Positions 55,335 to 64,000 of a DNA stretch of 64,000 nt are shown piece by piece. Position 1 is the first letter of the stretch. The number at the start of each line of letters is the position of its first letter. The notes beneath the pieces were generated by a model. That model had not been told where the DNA came from and did not search any database. It saw only the letters and a list, made by a program, of their open reading frames with translations. This DNA comes from Methylobacterium sp. 10 (GTDB taxonomy: Bacteria; Pseudomonadota; Alphaproteobacteria; Rhizobiales; Beijerinckiaceae), in the NCBI RefSeq assembly GCF_000519085.1, contig NZ_KI912577.1, positions 3,590,035-3,654,034 of the forward strand, read 5' to 3'. The position numbers were made by a program, and so were the translations under genes.

Positions 55335-56297
55335 TCATGCCGCTTCCGTCCGCTCCGGACGCTCCGCTCCATCCCCGGCAGGGAACGCGTCCAGACTCGC
55401 GCGGATGGTGGAAAGCGGCGTCGATCCGAAGGACTGGATGCAGAAGGCCCGCTCCGTCGGCGTGGCGGCGTCCAGCATCGCGAGGATGTCGGCCCCGCTC
55501 AGGGCGTCGTCGTCCCAATGGGTCCGGCAGAAGCTCTGAATCGTCACCGCGTGCCGCTCCATGGCCGAGGGCGTATGGGCGACGAAGGTGCCGTAGATCA
55601 TGTATTCCGAGAAGTTGCGGTCCCGGCACAGGGCGGCGACCCAACCGTGGCCCGTCACCGCCTCGATCCGCTCTGTCATTGCCCGTGCGGTCGCCTGGTC
55701 CCAGATGATGATCTGATCGATGTAATCGTCGGCGGGCACGCTCTGCGGACTGGTGCCGAGGAGGCGGCTCGCGGTGCCGATCCAGAGGATGTGCCGGGGC
55801 CGGTCGGCCACGACACCGCCGGGATGGACGTGGAACGGCGTCGGGTTGGGCTCGGCCAGGGCGGCGAGGTCGAAGTCCCGGAAGAAGTAGATGTCGGAAT
55901 CGATCAGGCAGTAGCGCGCCTCCGGCAGCCGGCGCGTGGCCTCGATCTTGACGATCTGCTGGACGTGCCAGCCGCTGACCGGCTTGCCGAAGGGCGTGAG
56001 CCAGTAGCGGCGCCCGCGCCAGCGCAGGACGGGAATCGGCCGCATCCACCAGGGCAGGAACTGCGACAGCGGCAGGATGCGGCGATCGGGGCGGGCAAAG
56101 CGCGCGAACAACGCCACGTCCTTGTCGTCGACGATGACGTAATGGCAGCCGCGCGGCGTCGCGTGCCGGTCGATGGTCTCGAACAACAGGGCGCACCGCT
56201 CCAGGTCGCCCCGGTGGCTGAGCGTGATCAGGCCCACCGTCTCGGCCCGATCCTGCCCCGCGGATGCGGAGGCAGGATCTCCGGTCTCGGCCTTCAT
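55335..56297 (-). CDS. DUF6492-family glycosyltransferase-like protein
   Basis: The 320-residue protein looks like a GT-A type transferase: GLITLSHRGDLERCALLFET at the start, HYVIVDDKDVALFARFARPD, a DxD-like LIDSDIYFFRDF and a C-terminal region ending in FGSTPLSTIRASLDAFP. This matches the DUF6492 family found in polysaccharide loci. A very strong AGGAGGT lies five bases before the ATG at 56297. It probably adds a sugar to the repeat unit, an inference. Confidence 0.82.
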   Translation of the reverse strand: MKAETGDPASASAGQDRAETVGLITLSHRGDLERCALLFETIDRHATPRGCHYVIVDDKDVALFARFARPDRRILPLSQFLPWWMRPIPVLRWRGRRYWLTPFGKPVSGWHVQQIVKIEATRRLPEARYCLIDSDIYFFRDFDLAALAEPNPTPFHVHPGGVVADRPRHILWIGTASRLLGTSPQSVPADDYIDQIIIWDQATARAMTERIEAVTGHGWVAALCRDRNFSEYMIYGTFVAHTPSAMERHAVTIQSFCRTHWDDDALSGADILAMLDAATPTERAFCIQSFGSTPLSTIRASLDAFPAGDGAERPERTEAA

Positions 56298-56397
56298 GCG
56301 TACCTCCTTCGATCCGCCGCCCTTCATCGAAGGGACCCTGCGCCGGGAAGGGTGAAGGATTCCGTCATCGGACCGCGCCTGTCTCGGGGTGTGGCGA

Positions 56398-57729
56398 TCA
56401 CGGTGCCGTGTTCCGCCACAAAAGACCGTAGAGGGTGAAGAAGGAGAACGCGTAGATCGCGACATAGATCGCGTTCAGCCACAGACTCCACTGCGCCGGA
56501 TCGGGAAAAGCCGTGAGGAGCAGGATGAAGGCCGCCGCCTTGAAGGCGATGAGCGCGGCGGTGACGCCCGCGCGCAGCCCCATCCGGCCGAATGCGAAGA
56601 ACAGTTCGCCCTGGAACTCCAGGAGGTTGCGCACCGCCGGCACGGCGACGATGACGGTGAGCATGCCGTAGGCCGCCGACACGTTCGGGCCGAGAAGATC
56701 GGGCCGGATGTGCAGGACGGCCACCATGAAGACGAGGGCGCCCGTCGAGACGGACGCCACCATCGCCTCCACCTTCAGGCATTCGCGCAAGGACGCCCGG
56801 GTGGCGCGGCCGGCCTGGATGAGCTTGCGCGAATACATCATGAACATCGGTCGCAGCGGCACGCCGGTGAGGTCGATGAGCCGCATGGAGATCGCGTAGA
56901 TGCCCGCCATGCGCTCGCCGGCCAGCGTCAGGACGATGAGCTTGTCGATCTCGCCCTGGGCGAGGAACATGAAGTAGGAGGCGGCATAGAGCAGTCCGTC
57001 GCGCAGCCGGCCCTTGAGCAGCACCGCGCGGAACCGCATCCGCGTGCGCGGGTGGAAGAAAAAGGCGAGGACGGTCACCGAGACCGCGTTGCCGACGAGA
57101 TAATAGACGGCCCAGGTCTCGGCATCGCCGCCGCCCGCGGCCCAGAACGCCACGGCGGCGGCGGCGCGAAAGCCCACGGGAAGCGACACCACCGTGGCGG
57201 CGGCGGCGTAGCGGCCGAGCCCGTTGTTGACTTGGACGAGGAGCTCGATCTGGCGCCAGAGCGCCACCTCGACCACGATGATCGCGAGATAGCCTGGCAG
57301 GGCGATCACGTCGCGGAACAGCAGGACGTAGAGGGCCAGCGAGAGGCCGAGCATGATCGGCAAGGCGAGCCCGAAACAGGCATAGTAGACGGCGAGATAT
57401 CCGCCCATCGACGAGCGCCGGCTGGCGGCCGAGCGCATCACGAAGGATTGGAAGCCGAAACCCGCCAGACAGCCGATCATCACGCCCGCCGCCGAGACGG
57501 AGGCGAAGACGCCCATCTCCGCCAGGCTCAGCGTGTTGGCGAGAACCAGGAAATAGACCATCTGGAGCGCGAGGCGCCCACCGGCGCCGGCCAGGAGCTG
57601 GCCATAGCCGATCAGCACGGTGCGGTGGGTCGACCATGCGCCGGCGACGAGACGCAGGGGCGCGAGGCGCCGGCTCCCGATGCGGCGTCCCCCGCCGGGT
57701 GTCGGATTTCGGGACGAGTGGGCGGTCAT
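56398..57729 (-). CDS. Wzx-type polysaccharide flippase
   Basis: The product has about 12 membrane helices in the PST/MATE-like pattern (for example LALQMVYFLVLANTLSLAEMG, then GVFASVSAAGVMIGCLAGF) and many conserved Arg/Gly loops. It would turn lipid-linked repeat units to the periplasmic face. The frame is open to 57897, but the first 56 residues there are Pro/Gly-rich, so I choose ATG at 57729 (443 residues). Its upstream region is divergent to the GH10 gene. Confidence 0.85.
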   Translation of the reverse strand: MTAHSSRNPTPGGGRRIGSRRLAPLRLVAGAWSTHRTVLIGYGQLLAGAGGRLALQMVYFLVLANTLSLAEMGVFASVSAAGVMIGCLAGFGFQSFVMRSAASRRSSMGGYLAVYYACFGLALPIMLGLSLALYVLLFRDVIALPGYLAIIVVEVALWRQIELLVQVNNGLGRYAAAATVVSLPVGFRAAAAVAFWAAGGGDAETWAVYYLVGNAVSVTVLAFFFHPRTRMRFRAVLLKGRLRDGLLYAASYFMFLAQGEIDKLIVLTLAGERMAGIYAISMRLIDLTGVPLRPMFMMYSRKLIQAGRATRASLRECLKVEAMVASVSTGALVFMVAVLHIRPDLLGPNVSAAYGMLTVIVAVPAVRNLLEFQGELFFAFGRMGLRAGVTAALIAFKAAAFILLLTAFPDPAQWSLWLNAIYVAIYAFSFFTLYGLLWRNTAP

Positions 57730-57989
57730 GGCCGATGCATCCGCAGAGCCCGTGCCACGAAACGGGTCAGGAGGAGGGCCGGCCCCGCCCGAAGCGGGCG
57801 GGCCGGGACGAGGGGCCGTCGAGTCCTGTCGCAGGAAGCACGTCTCGTTCGCCGGGCGGCGTGCCACACCAATCGGGTGTATCTGGACGTCTGTCATCTC
57901 ATGTACGGACCTGAACTTGCAAAACCATTCGCCATGACCCAGCGAAGTGTGCCGTTTTGGACGATCCCCACCCCTCGCGAGGTTTCGGC

Positions 57990-59069
57990 ATGAAACAGGG
58001 TTTTCCCCATCGCCGGGCCATCCTCGAGGGGGCCCTGGGCGGCGTGCTCGGCGCGGGAGGCATCCTGAACGACCGTCCGGCCCTCGCCTCTCCGCGAAAA
58101 AAGATCCCGTTCGGAGCCGCTGTCCGGGGGGACGCGCTCATGGCGGATGCCGGCTACGGCGCCGCGCTCGTGGAGAGGTGCCGGCTGCTGGTGCCGGAGG
58201 GCGGCCTGAAATGGCCGGTCCTGCGGCCGAACCGGGAGACGTTCGATTTCGGCGAAGCCGACCGGATCGCCGCCTTCGCTCGCCGCAACGGGCTCGGCCT
58301 GCGCGGCCACACCCTGGCCTGGTATGGCGGAATGCCGGCCTGGGCCGAGGCGATCACCAGCCGGGTCGAGGCGGAATGGGTGCTGACCGGCCATATCGAG
58401 ACGGTGGTGTCCCGCTATCGCGGCTTCATCGGTTCGTGGGACGTGGTGAACGAGCCGATGCCCGACAATCCGGCCTCGCCGCAGGACCTGCGTCCCTTCG
58501 TCTGGACGAGGATTCTCGGGGCCGAGTACATCCCGATCGCCTTCAAGGCCGCCCACGCGGCCGATCCCGCGGCCCGGCTCGTCCTCAACGAATACGACAT
58601 CGAGTATGTCGGGCCGCGCTTTGCCATGCGGCGGGCCGGCATCCTCGCCATCGCGCGCTCCCTACTCGACCGGGGCATTCCGATCCACGCCATTGGCCTG
58701 CAGGCTCACCTGTTCGCCGACCGGGAGATCGACCGGGACGGCCTCCAGGGCTTCCTGCGGGAGATCGCGGCAATGAAGCTCGACGTTCTGATCACCGAGC
58801 TCGACGTGATCGATGTCGGTCTGCCGACGGACGTCGCCATCCGCGACGAGATCATCGCGCGCAGGGCGGCCGACTTCCTCCGGATTGTGGAGGAGGTGAC
58901 GCCGCCGAGCGAGGTTCTTACCTGGGGCATCACGGATCGTTATACTTGGGTGCCGATATACTTCACCCGTCCCGACGGGACGGCGAACCGTCCGCTTCCC
59001 CTGGATTCCGACCTGAGGCCCAAGCCGCTCATGAGTGTGATCGAGCGCTTCACCGGACGCGCGTCGTGA
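57990..59069 (+). CDS. GH10 endo-beta-xylanase-like glycoside hydrolase
   Basis: The 359-residue protein has a twin-Arg-like N-terminus (PHRRAILEGALGGVLGAGGI) for export. The GH10 barrel is recognised by LRGHTLAWYGGMPAW, the acid/base Glu in SWDVVNEPMPDN, and the nucleophile Glu in LITELDVIDVGLPTD, followed by VLTWGITDRYTW. In a polysaccharide locus it may trim or release the polymer rather than degrade plant xylan. The stop overlaps the GT2 start by four bases. ATG at 57990 has GAGG upstream. Confidence 0.9.
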   Translation: MKQGFPHRRAILEGALGGVLGAGGILNDRPALASPRKKIPFGAAVRGDALMADAGYGAALVERCRLLVPEGGLKWPVLRPNRETFDFGEADRIAAFARRNGLGLRGHTLAWYGGMPAWAEAITSRVEAEWVLTGHIETVVSRYRGFIGSWDVVNEPMPDNPASPQDLRPFVWTRILGAEYIPIAFKAAHAADPAARLVLNEYDIEYVGPRFAMRRAGILAIARSLLDRGIPIHAIGLQAHLFADREIDRDGLQGFLREIAAMKLDVLITELDVIDVGLPTDVAIRDEIIARRAADFLRIVEEVTPPSEVLTWGITDRYTWVPIYFTRPDGTANRPLPLDSDLRPKPLMSVIERFTGRAS

Positions 59070-60031
59070 GGGCGCGCGCCAACCCTTTCGACGCGGTGGT
59101 CTGCATCCCGACCTTCAAGCGGCCGGAGCACCTCGTCCAGACCCTCGCCTCCCTGGCGCGCCAGCGGACCGGCCTGCACTTCGCCGTGGTGGTGGTGGAC
59201 AACGACGCCGCGGCGCAGGCCGGATCGGCGGCGGCCGAGGCGGTCTTCGCGAAGGGCCCGCTCCAGGGTCAATGCGTGGTGGAACGGCGTCAGGGCAATT
59301 GCTCGGCGATCAACCGTGCCTTCACGACGGCGCTCAGCGCCTATCCCGAGACCCGCTATTTCCTGATGATCGACGACGACGAGCTCGCGCGGCCGGATTG
59401 GCTGGAGCGCATGGTGGCCACGGCCCAGCGCACCGGGGTCGGCATCGTCGGCGGCCCGGTGATCCCGCGCTTCGAGCCGGGCACCCGATCCGGCCTCGAC
59501 GGCCATCCCGCCTTCGCCCCCGCCTACGACAAGAGCGGGCCGGTGCCGGTGATCTACGGCAGCGGCAATTGCCTGATCACGCGGCGCACCTTCGCGCTGA
59601 TGGGCGCGCCGCCCTTCGACACGGGCTATAACTTCCTCGGCGGCGGCGACACCGACTTCTTCGTCCGCGCCCGCCGGGCCGGCGTGACCTTCTATTGGGA
59701 GGCGGAGGCCGTCATCACCGAGACGGTGCCCCTTGCCCGCACGCGGACGGGATGGCTCGCCGCGCGGGGCCTGCGGATCGGCGCCGTCAATTACCGGATC
59801 GAGCGCAAGCACGTGCGCGGCAGCCTCGGCCTCGTGACCCTGGCCGGCAAGTCCTTCGCGGTCCTCGGGGTCTCGTTCGGACGCGCCATCCTCGATCTGG
59901 CGCGGACGCGGGAGCCGACCATCGCCCTGCACCCGATCCTCGTGGCCCTCGGACGCTGCCTCGCGGCCCTGGGCGTCGAGCCGCAGCCCTACCGCGCCAG
60001 CACGCCGCGCCTGCGGACGCGCGGGAGATGA
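59066..60031 (+). CDS. GT2 family glycosyltransferase
   Basis: The 321-residue enzyme has a GT-A fold with VVCIPTFKRPEHLVQTLASL, VVVVDNDAAAQ, the DxD-type motif FLMIDDDELARPDWLE, and the acceptor region YNFLGGGDTDFFVRARR. It would transfer a sugar to a lipid-linked acceptor. GTG at 59066 makes a GTGA overlap with the GH10 gene; the frame runs on upstream but only in the shadow of that gene. A hydrophobic C-terminal stretch may link it to the membrane. Confidence 0.9.
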   Translation: MRARANPFDAVVCIPTFKRPEHLVQTLASLARQRTGLHFAVVVVDNDAAAQAGSAAAEAVFAKGPLQGQCVVERRQGNCSAINRAFTTALSAYPETRYFLMIDDDELARPDWLERMVATAQRTGVGIVGGPVIPRFEPGTRSGLDGHPAFAPAYDKSGPVPVIYGSGNCLITRRTFALMGAPPFDTGYNFLGGGDTDFFVRARRAGVTFYWEAEAVITETVPLARTRTGWLAARGLRIGAVNYRIERKHVRGSLGLVTLAGKSFAVLGVSFGRAILDLARTREPTIALHPILVALGRCLAALGVEPQPYRASTPRLRTRGR

Positions 60032-60044
60032 GGGCGGGAAACCG

Positions 60045-61382
60045 ATGAGGACGGGCGCGTCCGGATTGCCGGCATCGGGGACCGCCGCCGGGGGATGGCA
60101 GCGCGTGCGGACGGCGCTCTCCGAGACGCCGGCCAGCCTCATCGGGCGCAAGGCCGCCTTCCTCGCCTTCCTGCTGCTGACCTGGATCTCCCTCAGACCC
60201 TTCCAGGACCTGAGCAATCCGGACGTTTCGGAACTCGCCACGGGCCGCGAGGGCCTGACCTATGCGAGTTTCGGCCTTCTCGCGCTGCTGTGCCTCGCCC
60301 TGACGCTCCCGACGCATGCCAGGGCCCTGCGCACGTTCCTAACGCCCTCGTTCCTGGGCCTGGGGGCCTGGTTCGCCTTGAGCGTCGTGCTGTCGCAGGA
60401 TCCCGTCACCTCGGCCAAGCGCCTGACCCTGGCAGGGTCGGTGATGCTGGCGGCGGCCTGCCTGCCGCTGCTGGCGCGCTCGCGCGACGATCTGCGCAAC
60501 CTCCTGGCGATCGCGTCCTTGGTGCTGCTCGGCGCCTGCTATCTCGGCATGATACTGGCGCCGGACCTCGCCATCCACCAGGCGAAGGACGTGGTCGAAC
60601 CCATGCTCGCGGGCAATTGGCGCGGCGTATTCGGCCATAAGAACGGCGCCGCGGCGGTCATGGCCATGCTGGTCTTCATCGGCATCGCGGTGGCGCGTTC
60701 GGGGCTCGTGACGGCGGGCAGCGCCATCGTCATCCTGTCCGGGCTGTTCCTCATCGGCTCGGAGGGCAAGAGCGCGACGGCGCTCCTGCTGGCCGCGCTG
60801 GCGATCACGGGGCTCTTCACCGTCATCCGCTCGTTTGCGGGCCGCGTCCTCCTCACTCTGGTTCCGCTCTTCGCGATCAACCTGTTCAGCGTCGGCACCG
60901 TGGTGAGCGAGCCCGTGGCCGCCCTCGTGCGGCTGCTGCCGGTGGATTCCACCTTCACCGGCCGGACCGACGTCTGGCAGTTCGCCATCGAGGCCCTTGG
61001 GGCGCGCCCGCTCACCGGCTACGGCTTCTCCGCGTTCTGGAACAACGTCACCGTGCGCGCGGCCTCCGATGACGGGTCGAATTGGGCCGGATACGCCTCG
61101 CACAGCCACAACAGCTACCTCGATACCGCCGTCACCCTCGGCCTGCCAGGGCTCGTCCTGGTGCTCGCGATCGTCGTCGTCGCTCCCTTGCGCGACGTGA
61201 TGAAGATCGAGGCGCGGGGCCGGGCCGACCCGCTGGCGACGATGTTCGTGCAGATCTGGCTGTTCGGACTCCTTCTTTCCTGCATGGAGAGCTTCTTCTT
61301 CGATGGCGGAGACCCGGTCTGGGTCACCTTCCTTATCTCCGTCTTCGGCCTGCATTACCTCGCCCGGTTCCGCAGCGCCTGA
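60045..61382 (+). CDS. Wzy / O-antigen ligase-type polymerase
   Basis: The 445-residue protein has about 10-12 membrane helices and the Wzy_C signature in a large periplasmic loop (GYASHSHNSYLDTAVTLGLP). The first helix is AFLAFLLLTWISL. It would join repeat units into polymer or attach them to lipid A core. It lies 13 bases after GT2 and is the last gene in that direction. Distinguishing polymerase from ligase is not possible from sequence. Confidence 0.88.
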   Translation: MRTGASGLPASGTAAGGWQRVRTALSETPASLIGRKAAFLAFLLLTWISLRPFQDLSNPDVSELATGREGLTYASFGLLALLCLALTLPTHARALRTFLTPSFLGLGAWFALSVVLSQDPVTSAKRLTLAGSVMLAAACLPLLARSRDDLRNLLAIASLVLLGACYLGMILAPDLAIHQAKDVVEPMLAGNWRGVFGHKNGAAAVMAMLVFIGIAVARSGLVTAGSAIVILSGLFLIGSEGKSATALLLAALAITGLFTVIRSFAGRVLLTLVPLFAINLFSVGTVVSEPVAALVRLLPVDSTFTGRTDVWQFAIEALGARPLTGYGFSAFWNNVTVRAASDDGSNWAGYASHSHNSYLDTAVTLGLPGLVLVLAIVVVAPLRDVMKIEARGRADPLATMFVQIWLFGLLLSCMESFFFDGGDPVWVTFLISVFGLHYLARFRSA

Positions 61383-61410
61383 CCCGCCCCGCTCCTCGGG
61401 ATGGTGCCTG

Positions 61411-61572
61411 TCAGAATTCGATGATCCCGACGGCCCAGCCGCCGAGGGTCATCAGCAGGCCGCACCAGAGCAGGGTCGCGACACAGCCGGCGACCAGCCC
61501 GCCGACCGCCCAGTGTCCGGACCGGTCGGACTTGCTCATTTCCGGAACGTCGCTTGGGTCAGATTGGGTCAT
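61411..61572 (-). CDS. Small single-span membrane protein
   Basis: The 53-residue product has a polar N-terminus (SDVPEMSKSDRSG) and one membrane helix (AVGGLVAGCVATLLWCGLLM). The ATG at 61572 follows AGGAGA at six bases, so translation is well supported. It sits on the opposite strand between the polymerase and GT4 genes. No family is recognised. Confidence 0.65.
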   Translation of the reverse strand: MTQSDPSDVPEMSKSDRSGHWAVGGLVAGCVATLLWCGLLMTLGGWAVGIIEF

Positions 61573-61630
61573 GGCGCGTCTCCTTGCCTTTCGATCACTG
61601 CGAAAGGGCAAGGTTCGCACCTTCGGTCCG

Positions 61631-62743
61631 TCAGCCGAGAGCGTCCCTCAAGCTGCGGGCAGCATCAGCGAACCAGACCCTGCGGTCGATGGCGGGGGGC
61701 AGCGTCGGCCGTGCCGAGGCGGCCAGGGCGAGATCGGCATAGGTCTCCGGTCCGGCCCCGCCCGGGGCGAGGACGATGGCCCCGCCGGACAGGAGAGCAC
61801 GGAAGCGCGGATGGTGGTCGAACTCGTCCGCGCGCGCCGGCTCTGTGACGATGACCGGGCGTCCGGCCTGGACGCAGGCCAGGATGCTGGCGCGCCGCGC
61901 GGTGAGGCCCTCGGGGAGCACGTAGACGAAGGCGTCGACCTCGTCGAACAGGCCGAACAGCTCCTCGGGCGAGGCGACGTAGCCGGAAACCACCACGGTC
62001 TCGGCGAGGCCGAGCGCCGCGACCTTGGCCCGGAAGATCTCCTCGATCCCGTCCGAGGCACGGATGAACGAACCGATGAAAACGACGAGTGGGTCGGCGC
62101 CGCGCGCCTTCAGGCCGGCCGCGATGTCGAGGATCGCCTCCGGCTGCTTGCCCGGATAGATCGAGCCGAAATGACCGAGGACGAGGCGCCCCTCCTCGCG
62201 GGCGGCGCGCATCCGTTCGGACAGGGCGCTCGGCACGGTGGCCTCGGGCCGCGTGATGTTCGGGGGCAGGGGCATCATCACCGCCCGCCGGGCGAGACGG
62301 CCGATCACAGGATCGGCGGCGAGCTCGTCCCGGACCTGGGGCGACAGCAGGACGACGGTGTCCGCGAGGAGCAGGAGCGGCCGCAGGACGAGGCGGCGCA
62401 GGCGGTGCATTCCGCCCCATTCGTGCAAGATCGCGACCCGCCGCCGACCTCGCAGCAGCGCCACGGCAAAGGCGGCAGGCGGCCCGGAAAGGGCCCGCTT
62501 CCAGGCCACCACGGGCAGGTTGGCGATGACCGCGCGGCTCTTCCCCACGGCGCGCCAGATCTCGCCGAGCGGCATGCGGCCCGGCGCGAGGACGAGGGTC
62601 TCCTGAGGCTGTTCCTGAAGCCTGAGCGCCTCCACCAGCTGGCCCGCAAAATCGCCGACGCCGCAGGGCGGATGCCCCGTTCCCATGAGATGGAGGCAGA
62701 GGGAGGGCGCCTTCGTGTCTCCCGGTCCAGGGCGTTGCGTCAT
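61631..62743 (-). CDS. GT4-family glycosyltransferase
   Basis: The 370-residue protein has a two-Rossmann GT-B pattern: HLMGTGHPPCGVGDFAGQLV at the N-terminus, LGHFGSIYPGKQPEAILDIA, VVVSGYVASPEELFGLFDEV and the nucleotide-sugar region FVYVLPEGLTARRASILACV. GT4 enzymes retain the sugar's anomeric form. The ATG at 62743 has GGAA upstream. It is divergent to the JmjC-type gene across a 286-base region that holds a perfect palindrome. Confidence 0.88.
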   Translation of the reverse strand: MTQRPGPGDTKAPSLCLHLMGTGHPPCGVGDFAGQLVEALRLQEQPQETLVLAPGRMPLGEIWRAVGKSRAVIANLPVVAWKRALSGPPAAFAVALLRGRRRVAILHEWGGMHRLRRLVLRPLLLLADTVVLLSPQVRDELAADPVIGRLARRAVMMPLPPNITRPEATVPSALSERMRAAREEGRLVLGHFGSIYPGKQPEAILDIAAGLKARGADPLVVFIGSFIRASDGIEEIFRAKVAALGLAETVVVSGYVASPEELFGLFDEVDAFVYVLPEGLTARRASILACVQAGRPVIVTEPARADEFDHHPRFRALLSGGAIVLAPGGAGPETYADLALAASARPTLPPAIDRRVWFADAARSLRDALG

Positions 62744-62796
62744 GCGGCGAGGTTCCGGAAGAGGATGTGACCCGCCGATCCTACCCCGCCGTCGCT

Positions 62797-62813
62797 TGCG
62801 AAAGACTTTCGCA
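62797..62813. promoter_or_regulatory. 17-bp perfect palindrome in a divergent region
   Basis: TGCGAAAG-A-CTTTCGCA is a perfect palindrome with one central base. It sits 54 bases upstream of the GT4 start and 217 bases upstream of the JmjC-type start. The size fits an operator for a dimeric regulator. No regulator gene is adjacent. Confidence 0.5.
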
Positions 62814-63029
62814 CACGCATCCCGGCACATACTTTCTCGACAAGTGGGTCTTCAGCAAGTGCTTCCCGGCAAGCGCCTTTCTCGTGCAGGCCCTTTCCTG
62901 CCGGCACCATGGATGCAAGGCTCACGACATCATCGGACATCGTGTCCGGAAATGGATCGATCCTATCCCGCAGGGGGACGATCCGCCTCCTTATGGCGCG
63001 GCGGGACACGATACGGATTGGCCGTCATC

Positions 63030-63962
63030 ATGAACGACCCGATCTTCACCTCCTGGGACGAGACCCACAGCGCCCTCTGGGGCCACCGGCCCCTGCGGCT
63101 CGAGCATCGGCTGCACCAATCCCCCCTGTTCTCGCGGGAGGCCCTGGCAGACCTGATCGATACCTATCCCCGCGACCAGTACAGCCTCGTCCATATGGGC
63201 GCGGCCGGCCAGCGCAAGTTCTGGCGTGAGGGCGAGACCGGGGGGCTTCCCGGCGCACAGGTGATCGAGTCCATCGCCCAGGGGCGGATGTGGCTCAACC
63301 TGCGCAATGTCGAGACCGTCGACAGGCGCTACCGCGCCACGCTCGACGCCATGTTCGAGGAATTGGCCCGGCGCGTTCCCGGCTTCTCCCCGGCGAAATC
63401 CACCTGCGGCATCCTGATCTCGTCGCCCAACGCCCAGGTCTATTATCATGCCGACCTGCCGGGGCAGCACCTGTGGCAGATCATCGGCGCCAAGCGGGTC
63501 TACGTCTATCCCTCGACCCCGCCCTTCGTGACGCCGCGTCATCTCGAAGACATCGCCCTCTTCGATGTGGAGGTCGATATGCCCTACGCGCCCTGGTACG
63601 ACGCCCATGCGCAGGTGATGGAGCTGTCGCCCGGCCAGATGCTGAGCTGGCCGCTCAACGCGCCGCACCGGGTCGAGAATCTCGACTGCCTCAACGTGTC
63701 GATGACGGTCTCCTTCGTGGACGAGCCGATCCGCCGCAAGCAGATCGTCAACCTCGCCAACGGCATGCTGCGCCACCGCTTCGGGCGCGAGCCGGCGAGC
63801 CACGCCATCACCGGGCCGGGCTACTGGTCGAAGGCGGTGATGCAGAAGCTGCTGCGCGACAGCGCCTGGGTGAAGAGGGAGCGCGCGGCCCGCCGCGCCG
63901 TCGATTTCCGCCTCGATGCGGCCCGTCCGGGCCAGATCCTCGAACTCCCCGCTCCGGCGTGA
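63030..63962 (+). CDS. JmjC/cupin-type 2-oxoglutarate oxygenase-like protein
   Basis: The 310-residue protein has the iron-binding pattern of the cupin-8/JmjC family: VYYHADLPGQHLWQIIGAKR (HxD) and, further on, LSWPLNAPHRVENLD (distal His). It would oxidise a substrate with 2-oxoglutarate and iron. In a polysaccharide locus a sugar or lipid target is possible, but other proteins are as likely. The ATG at 63030 is chosen; the frame to 62685 runs through the promoter region. Confidence 0.8.
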   Translation: MNDPIFTSWDETHSALWGHRPLRLEHRLHQSPLFSREALADLIDTYPRDQYSLVHMGAAGQRKFWREGETGGLPGAQVIESIAQGRMWLNLRNVETVDRRYRATLDAMFEELARRVPGFSPAKSTCGILISSPNAQVYYHADLPGQHLWQIIGAKRVYVYPSTPPFVTPRHLEDIALFDVEVDMPYAPWYDAHAQVMELSPGQMLSWPLNAPHRVENLDCLNVSMTVSFVDEPIRRKQIVNLANGMLRHRFGREPASHAITGPGYWSKAVMQKLLRDSAWVKRERAARRAVDFRLDAARPGQILELPAPA

Positions 63963-64000
63963 GGAATACGGCGCCGGCGGCAGATCGCCGGGGCATCGCG

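Noticed and set aside
57947..59065. N-terminal extension of the GT2 frame to 694 codons
   Set aside because: The extension is in another frame of the GH10 gene and is Arg/Pro-rich; the GTG at 59066 overlaps the stop in the usual way.
63808..63996. 62-codon minus-strand frame at the right edge
   Set aside because: Arg/Pro/Ser-rich shadow of the JmjC-type gene.

Overview
The window looks like a chromosome segment of an alphaproteobacterium of the order Hyphomicrobiales, most likely Methylobacterium or a close relative. The evidence is the high GC content, an isoaspartyl-methyltransferase-like gene next to tolC, popZ and valS, a flbT gene, a TTAA-N7-TTAA CtrA-type site, and many small lineage-specific exported proteins. 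The genus is an inference from gene content. No rRNA gene or complete tRNA gene was seen.

Positions 1-22300 are accessory DNA. From 1 to about 9650 lies part of a prophage on the minus strand: a tape-measure protein, terminase large and small subunits, a small serine recombinase with a 30-bp dyad at its start, and an early block around a helix-turn-helix replication-type protein whose gene carries five 16-bp dyad repeats. At 9687-9735 is the 3' half of a tRNA-Gln(CTG), a probable attachment site. It is followed by a tyrosine integrase cut off by a decayed IS3-family element, and then by a second IS remnant. Positions 11279-20512 hold a type I secretion module: a 1529-residue glycine-rich duplicated beta-helix protein, its ABC exporter, the HlyD-type adaptor and a Sel1-repeat protein. 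Two LprI-like exported proteins and a small membrane protein follow in AT-richer DNA. The island ends inside a flagellin gene, of which only the 3' part remains next to an intact flbT.

Positions 22950-50100 are mostly core chromosome: a TerB-like protein, stress or envelope small proteins, a thiamine-binding protein, two overlapping Tat-type oxidoreductase genes, an MFS-type carrier, a low-molecular-weight phosphatase, a fructosamine-kinase-like protein, the PIMT-like protein, TolC, PopZ, ValS, a DUF2459 protein, a DegP-type protease, a three-gene OmpA / coiled-coil membrane / vWA-like exported set, several exported small proteins, KdsA, QueF and enolase. The middle gene of the OmpA set has an in-frame TGA followed by 61 further coding-like codons.

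Positions 50224-63962 are a polysaccharide synthesis and export locus: WecG/TagA-type glycosyltransferase, Wzz-type chain-length protein, NodB-type deacetylase, methyltransferase, DUF6492 protein, Wzx-type flippase, GH10 glycoside hydrolase, GT2 glycosyltransferase, Wzy/ligase-type protein, a small membrane protein, a GT4 glycosyltransferase and a JmjC/cupin-type oxygenase. Together they would assemble lipid-linked repeat units, flip and polymerise them, set chain length and trim or modify the product.
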